From the NCBI GenBank assembly GCA_016184105.1, contig JACPDI010000040.1, positions 1 through 64,000 on the forward strand: 64,000 bases of DNA. Direction: 5' to 3'. A program made the position numbers and the translations under genes. Shown here piece after piece: positions 51,402 to 59,911 of the stretch. The stretch's first letter is position 1. Each line of letters starts with the position of its first letter. The notes beneath the pieces were generated by a model. It did no database searches. It was not told the DNA's origin and saw nothing but the letters and a program-made list of their open reading frames with translations. This DNA is from Acidobacteriota bacterium. GTDB lineage: Bacteria; Acidobacteriota; Vicinamibacteria; Vicinamibacterales; 2-12-FULL-66-21.

Positions 51402-51504
51402 CCTCGCGGGCGGCCTGTTCGCTGCCCTTTGGCGGTACCTTGCGGCGGCCTTCCCCTGCCTCGCGGGCGGCCTGTTCGCTGCCCTTTGGCGGTACCTTGC
51501 GGCG
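51402..51504. repeat. 46-base direct repeat, two copies
   Basis: 51402-51447 is repeated exactly at 51459-51504, period 57, separated by an 11-base spacer. It lies in the gap between the divergent deoxyhypusine-synthase-like gene (start 51392) and the membrane protein at 51604. A GGCGGTACCTTGCGGCG end is common to both. Confidence 0.8.
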
Positions 51505-51603
51505 CGAATTTGCTCAAGTTTACCGCACGAGCGGCCGAAACAGTGCTTGACAGCCGGGCGGGGCCGAAGGATTGTACCGGTCCTCCATCGTCAGAGCGCA
51601 CAC

Positions 51604-52065
51604 ATGAATTCCGAGACCGGGTGGGTCTGGATCGTCCTGTTCGCCGTTGCGGCGGCGGTCGCCGCGTTTGGCTGGGTGGTCTACCGAAAGGGGCGGCCGA
51701 TGGCGGGGACGCACGTCTTCCGCGCCAGTCGCCTGAGTCCCGGCAACCGCCTGCTGCCGACACAGGTCGGCATCGACGAGCGGAGCGTCGTGCATTATCA
51801 GCCGCAGTGGATCGGCCGGTTGGAGCACTCCATTCATATCGCGCACGTCGCCTCGGTCCGCATCGACACGAACCTGCTCTTCTCTGACGTGTACATCGAG
51901 ACGAGCGGCGGCGCGAGCCCGATTCGCTGCCGCGGCCATCGAAAGCGGGATGCCGAGGAAATGAAGCGTCTCATCGAGCGATTCCAGTCGGCGTATTACC
52001 AGGGGCGTGGGGCACAGCCGGGCGCGCAGCCCGCCGCGCAGGGGGGCACAGACGACAGTGCCTGA
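51604..52065 (+). CDS. Small membrane protein with PH-like domain
   Basis: 153 residues from ATG 51604. One N-terminal helix (VWIVLFAVAAAVAAFGWVVY) is followed by a domain rich in strands (LLPTQVGIDERSVVHYQP, HIAHVASVRIDTNLLFSDVYIE, PIRCRGHRKRDAEEMKRLIERFQ). This resembles bacterial PH-like (DUF304-type) folds. The C-terminal tail is Gly/Gln/Ala-rich. Unknown function. It precedes the sigma-54 activator by one base and is likely co-transcribed with it. Confidence 0.7.
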   Translation: MNSETGWVWIVLFAVAAAVAAFGWVVYRKGRPMAGTHVFRASRLSPGNRLLPTQVGIDERSVVHYQPQWIGRLEHSIHIAHVASVRIDTNLLFSDVYIETSGGASPIRCRGHRKRDAEEMKRLIERFQSAYYQGRGAQPGAQPAAQGGTDDSA

Positions 52066-52066
52066 G

Positions 52067-53410
52067 ATGGATCCGGTGAGCGTGTCGGAGCGCCGCGACA
52101 TGCCGAGCGAGCTCGAAGCGCGCTTCCAGTCGCTCGTGCAGTCCCCCTTGCGCGCCGGGCTGCTCCGGTTCCTGCGCTCGCGCCCGGGCGAGGCGTTCGA
52201 CATCGAGGCGCTGATGCAGACGTTCGGGCGCATGCGTCTCGACGTGGACAACTGCATGCGCGAGCTGGTGGCGTTCGGCCTCGTGCAGCGCGCCGGCAGC
52301 TCCGCGCACCCGCGCTATGCCTTCCACGCACCGGACTCGGACACCGTCCGCACGCTGCTCGAGGACTTCTTCCAGGCGCGGGTCACCGTCAGCCACGAGG
52401 ATCGCTCGCCGGCGGTGCAGCGGTTCCGCGAGATGATCGGCCGCGACGAGAAGATGCTGATCATCTTCGAGTGGATCCGCACCGCGGCGAAGTCCGACAT
52501 CTCGGTGCTCATCCTGGGACCGACCGGCTCGGGCAAGGAAGTGGTCGCGCGAATGATCCACGAGCTGAGCCGGCGCGGCTCGAACAAGTTCCAGGCGGTC
52601 AACTGCGCGGCGCTGCCCGACACGCTCTTCGAATCCGAGATCTTCGGCTACGAGAAAGGCGCGTTCACGGGCGCCCACGAACGCAAGCCGGGACGCCTCG
52701 AGCTGGCCAATAACGGCACGCTGTTCCTCGACGAGATCGGCGACCTGTCGATCGTGGCGCAGGCCAAGCTGCTGCGGGTGCTCGCGGAACGCCGTTTCGA
52801 GCGGCTGGGCGGCAACCATTCGATCGAGGTGAACTTCCGCCTGATCTCGGCGACCAACCGCCCGCTCGATCAGTTCGTGCGCGAGAGCCGCTTCCGCGAG
52901 GACCTGTTCTACCGCGTCAACGCGTTTTCGATCCGCCTGCCGTCGCTGCGCGAGCGCGCGATCGACATTCCCGTGCTGGCGCAGCGCTTCCTCGCACGGT
53001 ACTGCGTGAACAACGGCCTCCCGGTGGATGCGAAGATGTTCTCGAAGGAGACCGTCGATCTCCTGATGCAATACCACTGGCCCGGCAACATCCGGGAGCT
53101 GGAAAGCACGGTCTCGCGTGCGGCGCTCTCCTCGTCCGAGACGCTCATCAAGCCGCATGACGTCGAGTTCCTGCACGCGCCGGAAGCCGTGGCGGAACCG
53201 TCGCCGGACCGCCTGCCCACGCTGCGCGAGGCGGAGCGCGCTCACATCAGGCTCGTGCTCGACAGCGTGGACGGGAACAAGAAGCAGGCGGCCCGCATCC
53301 TCGATATCAGCCGCGGCACGCTGTACCGGAAGATCCTGGAATACAGTCTTGAAACTTCACCGACAGGATCGTCCCGAAACAGGACATCCACCGCCGCGCA
53401 GGACGAGTAG
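52067..53410 (+). CDS. Sigma-54-dependent enhancer-binding regulator
   Basis: 447 residues from ATG 52067. An N-terminal winged-helix-like domain (about 10-100: [40 protein letters not shown]) takes the place of the usual receiver or GAF domain. The AAA+ domain has Walker A GPTGSGKE (about 151), the sigma-54 contact GAFTGA (about 198), [15 protein letters not shown] and [23 protein letters not shown]. The Fis-type HTH ends with [19 protein letters not shown]. With no receiver it may be controlled by protein-protein contact or level. A candidate -24/-12 promoter lies just downstream. Confidence 0.92.
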   Translation: MDPVSVSERRDMPSELEARFQSLVQSPLRAGLLRFLRSRPGEAFDIEALMQTFGRMRLDVDNCMRELVAFGLVQRAGSSAHPRYAFHAPDSDTVRTLLEDFFQARVTVSHEDRSPAVQRFREMIGRDEKMLIIFEWIRTAAKSDISVLILGPTGSGKEVVARMIHELSRRGSNKFQAVNCAALPDTLFESEIFGYEKGAFTGAHERKPGRLELANNGTLFLDEIGDLSIVAQAKLLRVLAERRFERLGGNHSIEVNFRLISATNRPLDQFVRESRFREDLFYRVNAFSIRLPSLRERAIDIPVLAQRFLARYCVNNGLPVDAKMFSKETVDLLMQYHWPGNIRELESTVSRAALSSSETLIKPHDVEFLHAPEAVAEPSPDRLPTLREAERAHIRLVLDSVDGNKKQAARILDISRGTLYRKILEYSLETSPTGSSRNRTSTAAQDE

Positions 53411-53522
53411 TTCCGGAAAATTCCTTAACTATCAACACGTTAGCTGTGTTCTATTTCGAGCCATATACGCAGTCAGAAGCCCAGCTGTTAAGTCATTCAG
53501 TAGCAGCTACTTACAACTGTGG

Positions 53523-53539
53523 TGTCCCGTTACGGGACA
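53523..53539 (+). promoter_or_regulatory. Palindrome, candidate upstream activator site
   Basis: TGTCCCGTTACGGGACA is a 17-base perfect palindrome around a single T. It lies about 110-125 bases before the candidate -24/-12 box, the distance usual for enhancer sites of sigma-54 activators with Fis-type HTH domains, such as the one encoded upstream. Confidence 0.55.
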
Positions 53540-53647
53540 AGTTTTGTAAGCCGTCGAAGCGTCGTCGCGCGCCCAGCGGCGCACGGAAGGCCAGGTAAGC
53601 AACTGATTCTAAAGGAGAGGAGGCGCGGTACGCCGCCGAGCCTCGCA

Positions 53648-53663
53648 GGGCAGCGCTCTTGCA
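53648..53663 (+). promoter_or_regulatory. Candidate sigma-54 (-24/-12) promoter
   Basis: GGGCAGCGCTCTTGCA has the invariant GG and GC at exactly ten bases' distance (GG 53649-53650, GC 53661-53662) and matches TGGCAC-N5-TTGCA at most positions. Transcription would start near 53674, ahead of the GTG start of the HD-GYP gene at 53739. Confidence 0.6.
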
Positions 53664-53738
53664 CACGAAGGCACGTCCTGGCGCCATCGGGCACCCTGCG
53701 AAATCTCACATGCATGTCTCTGGGTTAGGTCTCTAACC

Positions 53739-56234
53739 GTGTTCCGGGATCTGCCGGTCTTCGCGCGCCTCTACGTTGGCGCTGTCGTCGCACTCGGCGC
53801 GAGCTTCATCCTCCTCCTGTTCCTGCAATTCCCCACGGCCGGTTTCCGCAGCTCCGCGATCTTCCTGATGCTGCTGGTGCTGTCCTCGCTCACCTCGATG
53901 TTCAAGGTGCAGCTGCCGCTCACCCGCAGCGGCTCGACGATGTCCGTGTCGTACGCCGTGGACTTCGCATCGCTCCTCCTGCTCGGGCCGTACCCGACGA
54001 TGCTCGTGGCGGCGGCGAGCGCGTGGAGCCAGTGCACGTTCCGCATCCGCGAGCGCAACCCGCTGTACCGCACGCTGTTCAGCATGGCGTGCCTGGCGGT
54101 CACGGTGCAGGGGGCCGGGCACGTGTACCTGTGGCTCGGCGGGACGCCGGGAGTTGTGGCGCTGAGCCATCTGCCGAAGCCGCTGGTCGGCGCCGCGACG
54201 ACCTACTTCGTCCTGAACACGGCGACGATCGCGACCGCGATCGCGCTCTCCACCCGGCAGCCCCTCTTCAAGGTCTGGAACGAGAACTTCCTGTGGAGCG
54301 CGCCGAGCTACTTCGTCGGCGCCGTGGCCGCCGCGGTCGCCGCGTGGTTCGTGCAGTCCTCGCGCCTCTGGTTCGTGCCGCTCGCGATCGCGCCGCTGTA
54401 TCTCACGTATCGCACCTACAAGGTGTACCTGGGCCGCATCGAGGACGAGCGGCGCCACGTGCAGCAGATGTCGGAGCTGCACCTGGCGACGATCGAGGCG
54501 CTGGCTCTCGCGATCGATGCGAAGGACCAGACCTCGCAGACGCACATCCGGCGCGTGCAGCTCTACGCGGCGTCGCTGGCGCGCGCGCTCGGCATGTCGG
54601 AGAACGAGATCCAGGGGGTGAAGACCGCCGCGCTCCTGCACGACATCGGCAAGCTTGCCGTGCCCGAGCACATCCTCTCGAAGCCGGGCCCGCTGACGCA
54701 GGAGGAGTTCCAGAAGATCCGCGCGCACCCCAAGGTGGGCGCCGAGATCATCGGCACGGTCCCCTTCCCCTATCCCGTGGCCCCGTTGATCCTCAGCCAC
54801 CACGAGCGATGGGATGGCAAGGGGTACCCGCACGGCCTCAAGGGAGAAGAGGTGCCGCTCGGCGCGCGCATCCTCTCGGTCGTCGACTACTTCGACGCGC
54901 TGATGGCGGAGCGGCCGTACCACAAGGCGATGGGGCAGGAAGCGGCTGTCGCGCTGCTGCGCCAGGAGGCTGGCAAGGGGCTCGACCCGGTGATCGTGGA
55001 CAAGTTCATCGAGATGCTGCCCGGGCTGCAGAAGGAGGCGGCGACGCTCGAGCAGCAGATCGTGCGCCGCCTGAGCCTTGACGCCGAGCCCTCCGACATC
55101 CGCCCGGCGACGGGGCTCTCGCCCGGGCCGACGAAGAAGAAGAACGTCTTCGAGGACATCGCGCTGGCGCACCGCGAGATCTACGCGCTCTACGAGATTG
55201 CGCAGGCGATGGGGACCAGCCTTGGCGTGGCGGACACGATGGCGCTCATCGCCGCCAAGCTGACGAACCTCGTGCCGTTCTCGTGCTGCGCGCTGTTCCT
55301 GTACCACGAGGACTCGGACACGCTGCGCTGCGCGTTCGCGACGGGCATGGACGCCGAGCTGGTGCAGCAGCTCGAGGTGCGGAGCGGCGAAGGGCTCACG
55401 GGCTGGGTCGCCCGCAACCGCCGGCCGCTGGTGAACGCGCGGCCGAGCGCCGACCTCGAGGCCGCGGGTCGCGACGGCGCGACGGCGCTGCAGTCGGCCC
55501 TCGTCTGCCCGCTGGTCTTCAACGAAAAGTTCATCGGCACGCTGACCGTCTACCACACGCACCCGGCGTTCTACACCGACGATCATCGGCGCCTGCTCGA
55601 CCGGATCTCGGAACAGGCATCAGCCGTCATCAACAACTCGGTCGTCTTCGAGACGACCCGCGAAGACTCGCTGACCGACCCGCTGACGGGCCTGCCGAAC
55701 ACGCGCTTCCTGTTCATGCATCTGAGCCGCGAGCTGGCGCGCGCCGAGCGGCTGAAGGGCGAGGTCTCGCTGCTCGTCATGGACCTCGATCACTTCAAGG
55801 ACATCAACGACAACCACGGCCACCACATCGGCGACCGCGCGCTCTGCGAGGTCGCGCGCGTGCTGCGCACCGCCATCCGGCCGTACGACATCTGCGTCCG
55901 CTACGCCGGCGACGAGTTCATCGTCGTGCTCTCGGGCTGCGCCGCCGACGAGGCGGAAGGCAAGCGGCTGGAACTGCAGCGCGCGGTGGACGAGGTGTAC
56001 TTCGAGGCCCGGCCCGGGAAGCGCCTGCCGCTCGGCATCAGCATCGGCTGCGCGGTGTTCCCGCAGGACGGCGAGTCGTACGAGACCCTGCTCGCCACGG
56101 CTGACAGCCGCATGTACCAGGACAAGGCCCTCCGGAAGCGCGGCGCGGCCGAGGGCGTGCTTCTGGAGCCGCCGGAGTGGACCGCGACCATCAGCCACTT
56201 CGACGTCGAGCGCGCGGCGGCAGGGGTACTCTAG
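53739..56234 (+). CDS. HD-GYP, GAF and GGDEF signalling protein
   Basis: 831 residues from GTG 53739. The N-terminus has about six membrane helices (to 230), then HD-GYP (AALLHDIGKLAVPEH near 300; HHERWDGKGYPHGLKGEEVPL near 353; VVDYFDALMAERPY). A GAF domain follows (about 480-640: IALAHREIYALYEIAQAMG, SGEGLTGWVARNRRPLV), and a GGDEF domain (about 650-820) with the active-site-like YAGDEF near 724. It could both make and break cyclic di-GMP; AGDEF departs from GGDEF only at the first Gly. Downstream of the sigma-54 box. Confidence 0.93.
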   Translation: MFRDLPVFARLYVGAVVALGASFILLLFLQFPTAGFRSSAIFLMLLVLSSLTSMFKVQLPLTRSGSTMSVSYAVDFASLLLLGPYPTMLVAAASAWSQCTFRIRERNPLYRTLFSMACLAVTVQGAGHVYLWLGGTPGVVALSHLPKPLVGAATTYFVLNTATIATAIALSTRQPLFKVWNENFLWSAPSYFVGAVAAAVAAWFVQSSRLWFVPLAIAPLYLTYRTYKVYLGRIEDERRHVQQMSELHLATIEALALAIDAKDQTSQTHIRRVQLYAASLARALGMSENEIQGVKTAALLHDIGKLAVPEHILSKPGPLTQEEFQKIRAHPKVGAEIIGTVPFPYPVAPLILSHHERWDGKGYPHGLKGEEVPLGARILSVVDYFDALMAERPYHKAMGQEAAVALLRQEAGKGLDPVIVDKFIEMLPGLQKEAATLEQQIVRRLSLDAEPSDIRPATGLSPGPTKKKNVFEDIALAHREIYALYEIAQAMGTSLGVADTMALIAAKLTNLVPFSCCALFLYHEDSDTLRCAFATGMDAELVQQLEVRSGEGLTGWVARNRRPLVNARPSADLEAAGRDGATALQSALVCPLVFNEKFIGTLTVYHTHPAFYTDDHRRLLDRISEQASAVINNSVVFETTREDSLTDPLTGLPNTRFLFMHLSRELARAERLKGEVSLLVMDLDHFKDINDNHGHHIGDRALCEVARVLRTAIRPYDICVRYAGDEFIVVLSGCAADEAEGKRLELQRAVDEVYFEARPGKRLPLGISIGCAVFPQDGESYETLLATADSRMYQDKALRKRGAAEGVLLEPPEWTATISHFDVERAAAGVL

Positions 56235-56243
56235 AATCGGTTC

Positions 56244-56930
56244 GTGCCCGCTCTCACCGCCCGCGTGCGCAGCAACACGCGGGCGACTCCCACCACTCGC
56301 CTCCTGACCATCGATGCGCCGGCGCAGCCGTTCGAGTACAAGGCCGGCCAGTGGGCGCGCGTCGGCGTGAATGCCGCCGGCGCCCGGCCGTACTCAATCG
56401 CCAGTGCGCCGTCAGAGGCGCCGGAGAAGGGGATCCAGTTCCTGGTGCGGGCGGACGGCTCCGGCGTGGAGCTGGCGGCGCTTCGACGGGGCGCCGTCGT
56501 GCACGTCGAAGGGCCGCACGGCCGCTTCTGCCTGCCCGACGAGTTCTTCACCTGGCCGGACGCGCTGTTTGTCGCGGGGGGGACGGGCATCGCACCGATC
56601 CGCGCGATGCTGGTCGAGGCGCTCCGGCGTCCGTTGCATCCTGCCTGCCGGCTCGTTTACAGCGCGCGCAACTCGGATGAATTCGCGTTCCTGCGCGAGC
56701 TGCGGCAGCCGGCGCGCAGCGGGGCGATCCGCCTGGCGCTGACCGCCACGCGCGAGGCGCACAGCCGGTGGAAGGGGCTCTCGACCCGCGTCAACCGGCC
56801 GCTGCTGGAGACGATCCTCGACACGCCCGACACGCACGCCTTCATCTGCGGGCCCGAGGGGTTCGTCACCGACGTGCGCCGGGCGCTGGAACACCTCGGC
56901 GTCAGGCGGATACGGACCGAGGAGCAGTGA
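56244..56930 (+). CDS. Ferredoxin-reductase-type FAD/NAD oxidoreductase
   Basis: 228 residues from GTG 56244, nine bases after the preceding stop. FAD-binding motif RPYSIASAPSEAPEKGIQF, VEGPHGRFCLPDEF, NAD-binding FVAGGTGIAPIRAML and FICGPEGFVTDVRRALEHLGV with a short EEQ end. No iron-sulfur domain is attached, so it may serve a separate ferredoxin or act as a reductase component. The partner is not in the window. Confidence 0.85.
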   Translation: MPALTARVRSNTRATPTTRLLTIDAPAQPFEYKAGQWARVGVNAAGARPYSIASAPSEAPEKGIQFLVRADGSGVELAALRRGAVVHVEGPHGRFCLPDEFFTWPDALFVAGGTGIAPIRAMLVEALRRPLHPACRLVYSARNSDEFAFLRELRQPARSGAIRLALTATREAHSRWKGLSTRVNRPLLETILDTPDTHAFICGPEGFVTDVRRALEHLGVRRIRTEEQ

Positions 56931-56938
56931 GACCTGAC

Positions 56939-56966
56939 GTGCTGGGTGCTACGTGCTAAGTGCTGT
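56939..56966. repeat. GTGCTNN heptamer array
   Basis: Four tandem 7-base units at 56939-56966: GTGCTGG, GTGCTAC, GTGCTAA and GTGCTGT, in the gap between the oxidoreductase and the convergent BON protein gene. Note the same period of seven as the arrays at 13849 and 29212. Confidence 0.7.
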
Positions 56967-56971
56967 ACACC

Positions 56972-57286
56972 TCAAGGATTCACCTGCAGCGTCGACTTGA
57001 CGTCTTTGACGCCGCCGATCTTGCGCGCGACGGCGACCGCCTTGTCGGCTTCGGCCTGGCTCTTGACCACGCCCGAGAGCGTCCCGACACCGACGGTCGT
57101 GTCCACGTCGATGCGCAGGCCGCCGACGTCGGGATCGTTGAGCAGCGCGGTCTTCACGCGCGTGGTGATCGTCGCGTCATCGATGGTCTCGCCCACGGTC
57201 TTTCCGCAGCTGATCGTGCCGACGGTCACCGGCGCGAGCATCGCGCACGCAAGCAGAACGGACACGAGAACGCGGCGCGTCTTCAT
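56972..57286 (-). CDS. BON-domain envelope protein
   Basis: 104 residues. A signal-type N-terminus (RRVLVSVLLACAMLAP, a single Cys) precedes one BON domain: TIDDATITTRVKTALLNDPDVGGLRIDVDTTVGVGTLSGVVKSQAEADKAVAVARKI (shown in part as TRVKTALLNDPDV and LSGVVKSQAEADKA). BON domains bind membranes or phospholipid and occur in osmotic-stress proteins such as OsmY. A stand-alone copy of this size is usual. Confidence 0.88.
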   Translation of the reverse strand: MKTRRVLVSVLLACAMLAPVTVGTISCGKTVGETIDDATITTRVKTALLNDPDVGGLRIDVDTTVGVGTLSGVVKSQAEADKAVAVARKIGGVKDVKSTLQVNP

Positions 57287-57336
57287 ACGTCACTTCCCTC
57301 CGCCGCGTACGGCTGCAAACTGAGTGCCCTGTGTGT

Positions 57337-58110
57337 TCAGATCCCCATGGCGTGGTAGCCGCCGTCGACGAGAAGAACCTCAGCCGTGACGGCGCGCCCA
57401 CCAGGGCCGAGCAGGAACATCGCCGCATCCGCCACCTCGGAAGCCTCCACGGTACGCCTCAGCGGCGTGCGGTCGCGGTACGTCTGCAGGATATTCGAAA
57501 AACCCGAGATCCCCGAGGCGGCCAGCGTCTTGATCGGGCCCGCCGAGATCGCGTTCACCCGGATGTTCTGCGGCCCCAGCTCGGACGCGAGATACCGGAC
57601 CGAACATTCCAGCGCCGCCTTGGCCACCCCCATCACGTTGTAGTTGGGGAACACGCGCTGGCTCCCGATGTAGGTGAGCGTGACGATGCTGCCGCCGCCG
57701 CGTCGCTCCATGAGCGGCACCGCGCCACGGGATAGCGCGATGAGCGAGTACGCGCTGACGTCGAGCGCCACGCGGAACCCCTCGCGGCTCGTGTGCAGGA
57801 ACGGCGCGGACAGCTCCTCGCGCGGCGCGAACGCCGCGCCGTGCACGAGGAAATCAAGCCCGCCGAACTCCCGGCCGATCGCCTCGTAGGTCTGTGCGAT
57901 CTGCTCGTCGCTGGTCACGTCGAGCGGCATCAATAACGGGTCCTCGAGCCCCTCGGACAGCTCGCGCACGTTCTCCGCGAGCCGCTCCCCCTGGTACGTC
58001 AACGCGAGCCGCGCGCCCGCCTCGGCCGCCGCCTGCGCGATGGCCCAGGCAATCGAGCGCCTGTTGGCAACGCCGACAATCAGCCCACGCTGCCCCTTCA
58101 TATCAGCCAT
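57337..58110 (-). CDS. fabI: Enoyl-ACP reductase FabI
   Basis: 257 residues. Reduces trans-2-enoyl-ACP with NADH, the last step of each fatty-acid elongation round. SDR-like Rossmann start with RGLIVGVANRRSIAWAIAQAAAEAGARLALTYQGE (in part, GVANRRSIAWAIAQ), DFLVHGAAFAPREEL, and catalytic Tyr and Lys in the YIGSQRVFPNYNVMGVAKAAL segment with FabI spacing, then VNAISAGPIKTLAASGI. Start ATG 58110 (a second at 58101). A palindromic repeat lies 14 bases upstream. Confidence 0.94.
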   Translation of the reverse strand: MADMKGQRGLIVGVANRRSIAWAIAQAAAEAGARLALTYQGERLAENVRELSEGLEDPLLMPLDVTSDEQIAQTYEAIGREFGGLDFLVHGAAFAPREELSAPFLHTSREGFRVALDVSAYSLIALSRGAVPLMERRGGGSIVTLTYIGSQRVFPNYNVMGVAKAALECSVRYLASELGPQNIRVNAISAGPIKTLAASGISGFSNILQTYRDRTPLRRTVEASEVADAAMFLLGPGGRAVTAEVLLVDGGYHAMGI

Positions 58111-58123
58111 AAGCGATCTATTC

Positions 58124-58183
58124 TAAGGGGACAGTCACACTTTTCAGACACGCCCGGGAAAAGTGTGACTGTCCCCCTTTATT
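58124..58183. repeat. GTGTGACTGTCCC palindrome, copy 3
   Basis: Left arm TAAGGGGACAGTCACACTTTT from 58124 (in part) and right arm AAAAGTGTGACTGTCCCCC to 58183, with a short loop. It lies between the fabI start and the stop of the amidase; its right edge supplies the TAA stop of that gene (58179-58181). Confidence 0.88.
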
Positions 58184-59147
58184 TGGGCAGCAGCCGCTTC
58201 GGGAACTTCGCCATGACGGTGTAATTCGGATCGACGACGTTCGCCACGCGCGAGTGCCCGGCCTGCGAGACGATCTGGTACGCGTCGATCTTGTCGAAAC
58301 CGTAGTCGGCCACGAGCCATTCGATCAGCTCCACCTGCGCGATCCGGAACGCGTCGACGAGCGGCCGCCCGCTGCCGGCCACCATGATGTCGTCTGCGTC
58401 CTCCATCCGCGGCCAGCGGATGCGCCGCCCCTTGATCAGATCGAACTGCAGCGTCACGTCCATCGTCGTCTCGAGGCCGGAGCCGCAGATCTCGCCGTCA
58501 CCCTGGAGCGCGTGGCCGTCGCCAAAGTAGAAGTACGCACCGTCGTGGAACACGGGCAGGTACACAGTGGTGCCCTCGCGCGCGTCCGCCGTATCCATGT
58601 TGCCGCCGAAGTTGCCCGGCCAGAGACCGCCGAATGCCTCCTCGCCGGCGGGCGCGACGGCAAGGCGCCCGAGCATGGGCCTCAGCGCGACCTCGAACCG
58701 CCTGGATCGCGAGCCGGGAATGTCGATCGCGCCGGTGAGCTTCGTCAGATCGAGCTGCCAGACGAAACGGCGGGCGGGGAGCGGATCGTTCAGCATCCGC
58801 GTCCGCGCATCGGCCGCGACCGCGCTGATCCCGTTCGGGTTGTGCTGCGAGACCGCGGTGGCGCGGTTCGGCCGGACCTTGAGGATGCGCACCACGAGCG
58901 TGTCGTCCGGCGTCGCCCCCTCGATGAAGAACGGGCCGACCTCTCCGGGCCACGCGCCCCCTTGCCGCTCGTAGTAGTCGCCGGGCTGCGTGAACGTGCG
59001 GGTTTCCACCGTGTCGCCCGGCTTCACCCGAAGGACGGGCTCCCGCACGGCAAAAGTCTGCTCGCCCCGCGAGGGAGTGAACTTGATCGTTTCGGCCGAA
59101 GCCGTTGCTGCCGCGAGCAGGCAGGCAGCCGCCATCGTCATGCGCAT
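58179..59147 (-). CDS. Secreted acetamidase/formamidase-family protein
   Basis: 322 residues. A signal peptide (MTMAAACLLAAATASA) precedes an FmdA/AmdA fold: VLRVKPGDTVETRTFTQPGDYY, GPFFIEGATPDDTLVVRILKVRP, LGRLAVAPAGEEAF, NFGGNMDTADAREGTTVYLPVFHDGAYFYFGDGHALQGDGEICG (in part, GGNMDT and GDGHALQGDGE), and a C-terminal AYQIVSQAG. The family hydrolyses short amides to ammonia. Export is unusual for characterised members. The stop codon is contributed by palindrome copy 3, so the extreme C-terminus may be slightly altered. Confidence 0.88.
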   Translation of the reverse strand: MRMTMAAACLLAAATASAETIKFTPSRGEQTFAVREPVLRVKPGDTVETRTFTQPGDYYERQGGAWPGEVGPFFIEGATPDDTLVVRILKVRPNRATAVSQHNPNGISAVAADARTRMLNDPLPARRFVWQLDLTKLTGAIDIPGSRSRRFEVALRPMLGRLAVAPAGEEAFGGLWPGNFGGNMDTADAREGTTVYLPVFHDGAYFYFGDGHALQGDGEICGSGLETTMDVTLQFDLIKGRRIRWPRMEDADDIMVAGSGRPLVDAFRIAQVELIEWLVADYGFDKIDAYQIVSQAGHSRVANVVDPNYTVMAKFPKRLLPK

Positions 59148-59200
59148 ACAGGCTCCAGGAAAGAAAGATCCGGCGAATTCCGGGAAAGACCGCGGGGATT

Positions 59201-59818
59201 CTACCGCGAGCGCTTCTTGTGAGGTGCGGGGCGGCCGTGGCGGCGCGAGGGCTGATGCGAGCCGCCAGGACGTCCCGGGCGCCCCTGCCCCTGGTGCTGG
59301 TGATTGCCGTTGCGGCCACCGGTGCGGAACCCGCCGCCGCGGAAATCGTCACGGAAGCGCCCGCGCGTTCCCGACTGGCGGATGGTGAACTCGGGGATCT
59401 TGCGCTCGGCCGGCACGCCCCCTTCCGGGCGCGGGAGCGTTGCGCGAATCAACGGACGGTGCACAGGGCCTTCGTCAGCGAGGTCCGCCGGCGGCGCGTC
59501 AGGACCCGTGGCGGCTTCGGCGGCCGCGGGCGCCGGCACGTCGCGGTCCGGTGCGGGCTCGGCGGGTGGAGCGACAGGAGTCGGGTTGTCGGTCACGTTC
59601 GCGAGCACTTCGTCGTACAACGCCCCAGGCGCGGCCTTGCGCCGCGGCTTCGGCGTGCGAGCTTCCTTGTAGGGATGCTCGCTCTCGCAGGCGGCGCAAC
59701 GGGTCTGGCGGATTGTGTCGTCGATCATCGCCACGATCGCATGGTCGGTCACGCGGCGCTCGCGCGGACAATAGTCGTCCACGATGTCACCGACTTTCAG
59801 CCGGCGCTGGTCCATCAA
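59201..59818 (-). CDS. Protein with N-terminal Cys cluster and RGG-rich tail
   Basis: 205 residues. The N-terminus (about 1-60) has Cys in DYCPRERRVTDHAIVAMIDD and RCAACESEHPYKEA, a possible zinc ribbon. A Pro/Ala-rich linker (about 70-130) follows. The C-terminus (about 150-205) is rich in Arg-Gly and Gly-Asn-His, for example RGRFRDDFRGGGFRTGG and then NHQHQGQGRPGRPGGSHQP, ending KKRSR. Such tails bind RNA or nucleic acid in many proteins. I know no named family. No signal peptide. Between the amidase and an S41 protease. Confidence 0.75.
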   Translation of the reverse strand: MMDQRRLKVGDIVDDYCPRERRVTDHAIVAMIDDTIRQTRCAACESEHPYKEARTPKPRRKAAPGALYDEVLANVTDNPTPVAPPAEPAPDRDVPAPAAAEAATGPDAPPADLADEGPVHRPLIRATLPRPEGGVPAERKIPEFTIRQSGTRGRFRDDFRGGGFRTGGRNGNHQHQGQGRPGRPGGSHQPSRRHGRPAPHKKRSR

Positions 59819-59911
59819 TTCCCCCGGAACAAACCTCTGGCTGGAAATAGAAGTGGGAGCAGGTAATTGGAGTCTATCAAACGTCGCCCCAGCCCGGCAA
59901 CTCCGGATCTC

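Larger units (their letters stand above)
53411..53738 (+). other. 328-base regulatory gap
   Basis: No gene seen. It is less GC-rich at its left end. It holds the TGTCCCG palindrome and the -24/-12 candidate listed separately, and lies between the enhancer-binding regulator and the HD-GYP/GGDEF gene on the same strand. An AAAGGAGAGGAGG run at 53611-53623 has no start codon at a useful distance. Confidence 0.6.

Noticed and set aside
51402-51504. CRISPR-like direct repeats
   Set aside because: Only two units with an 11-base spacer, too short for a spacer, and no cas genes.
58179-58181. Palindrome copy 3 truncating the amidase
   Set aside because: The protein has normal length and a sensible C-terminus (KRLLPK); the repeat only supplies the stop codon.
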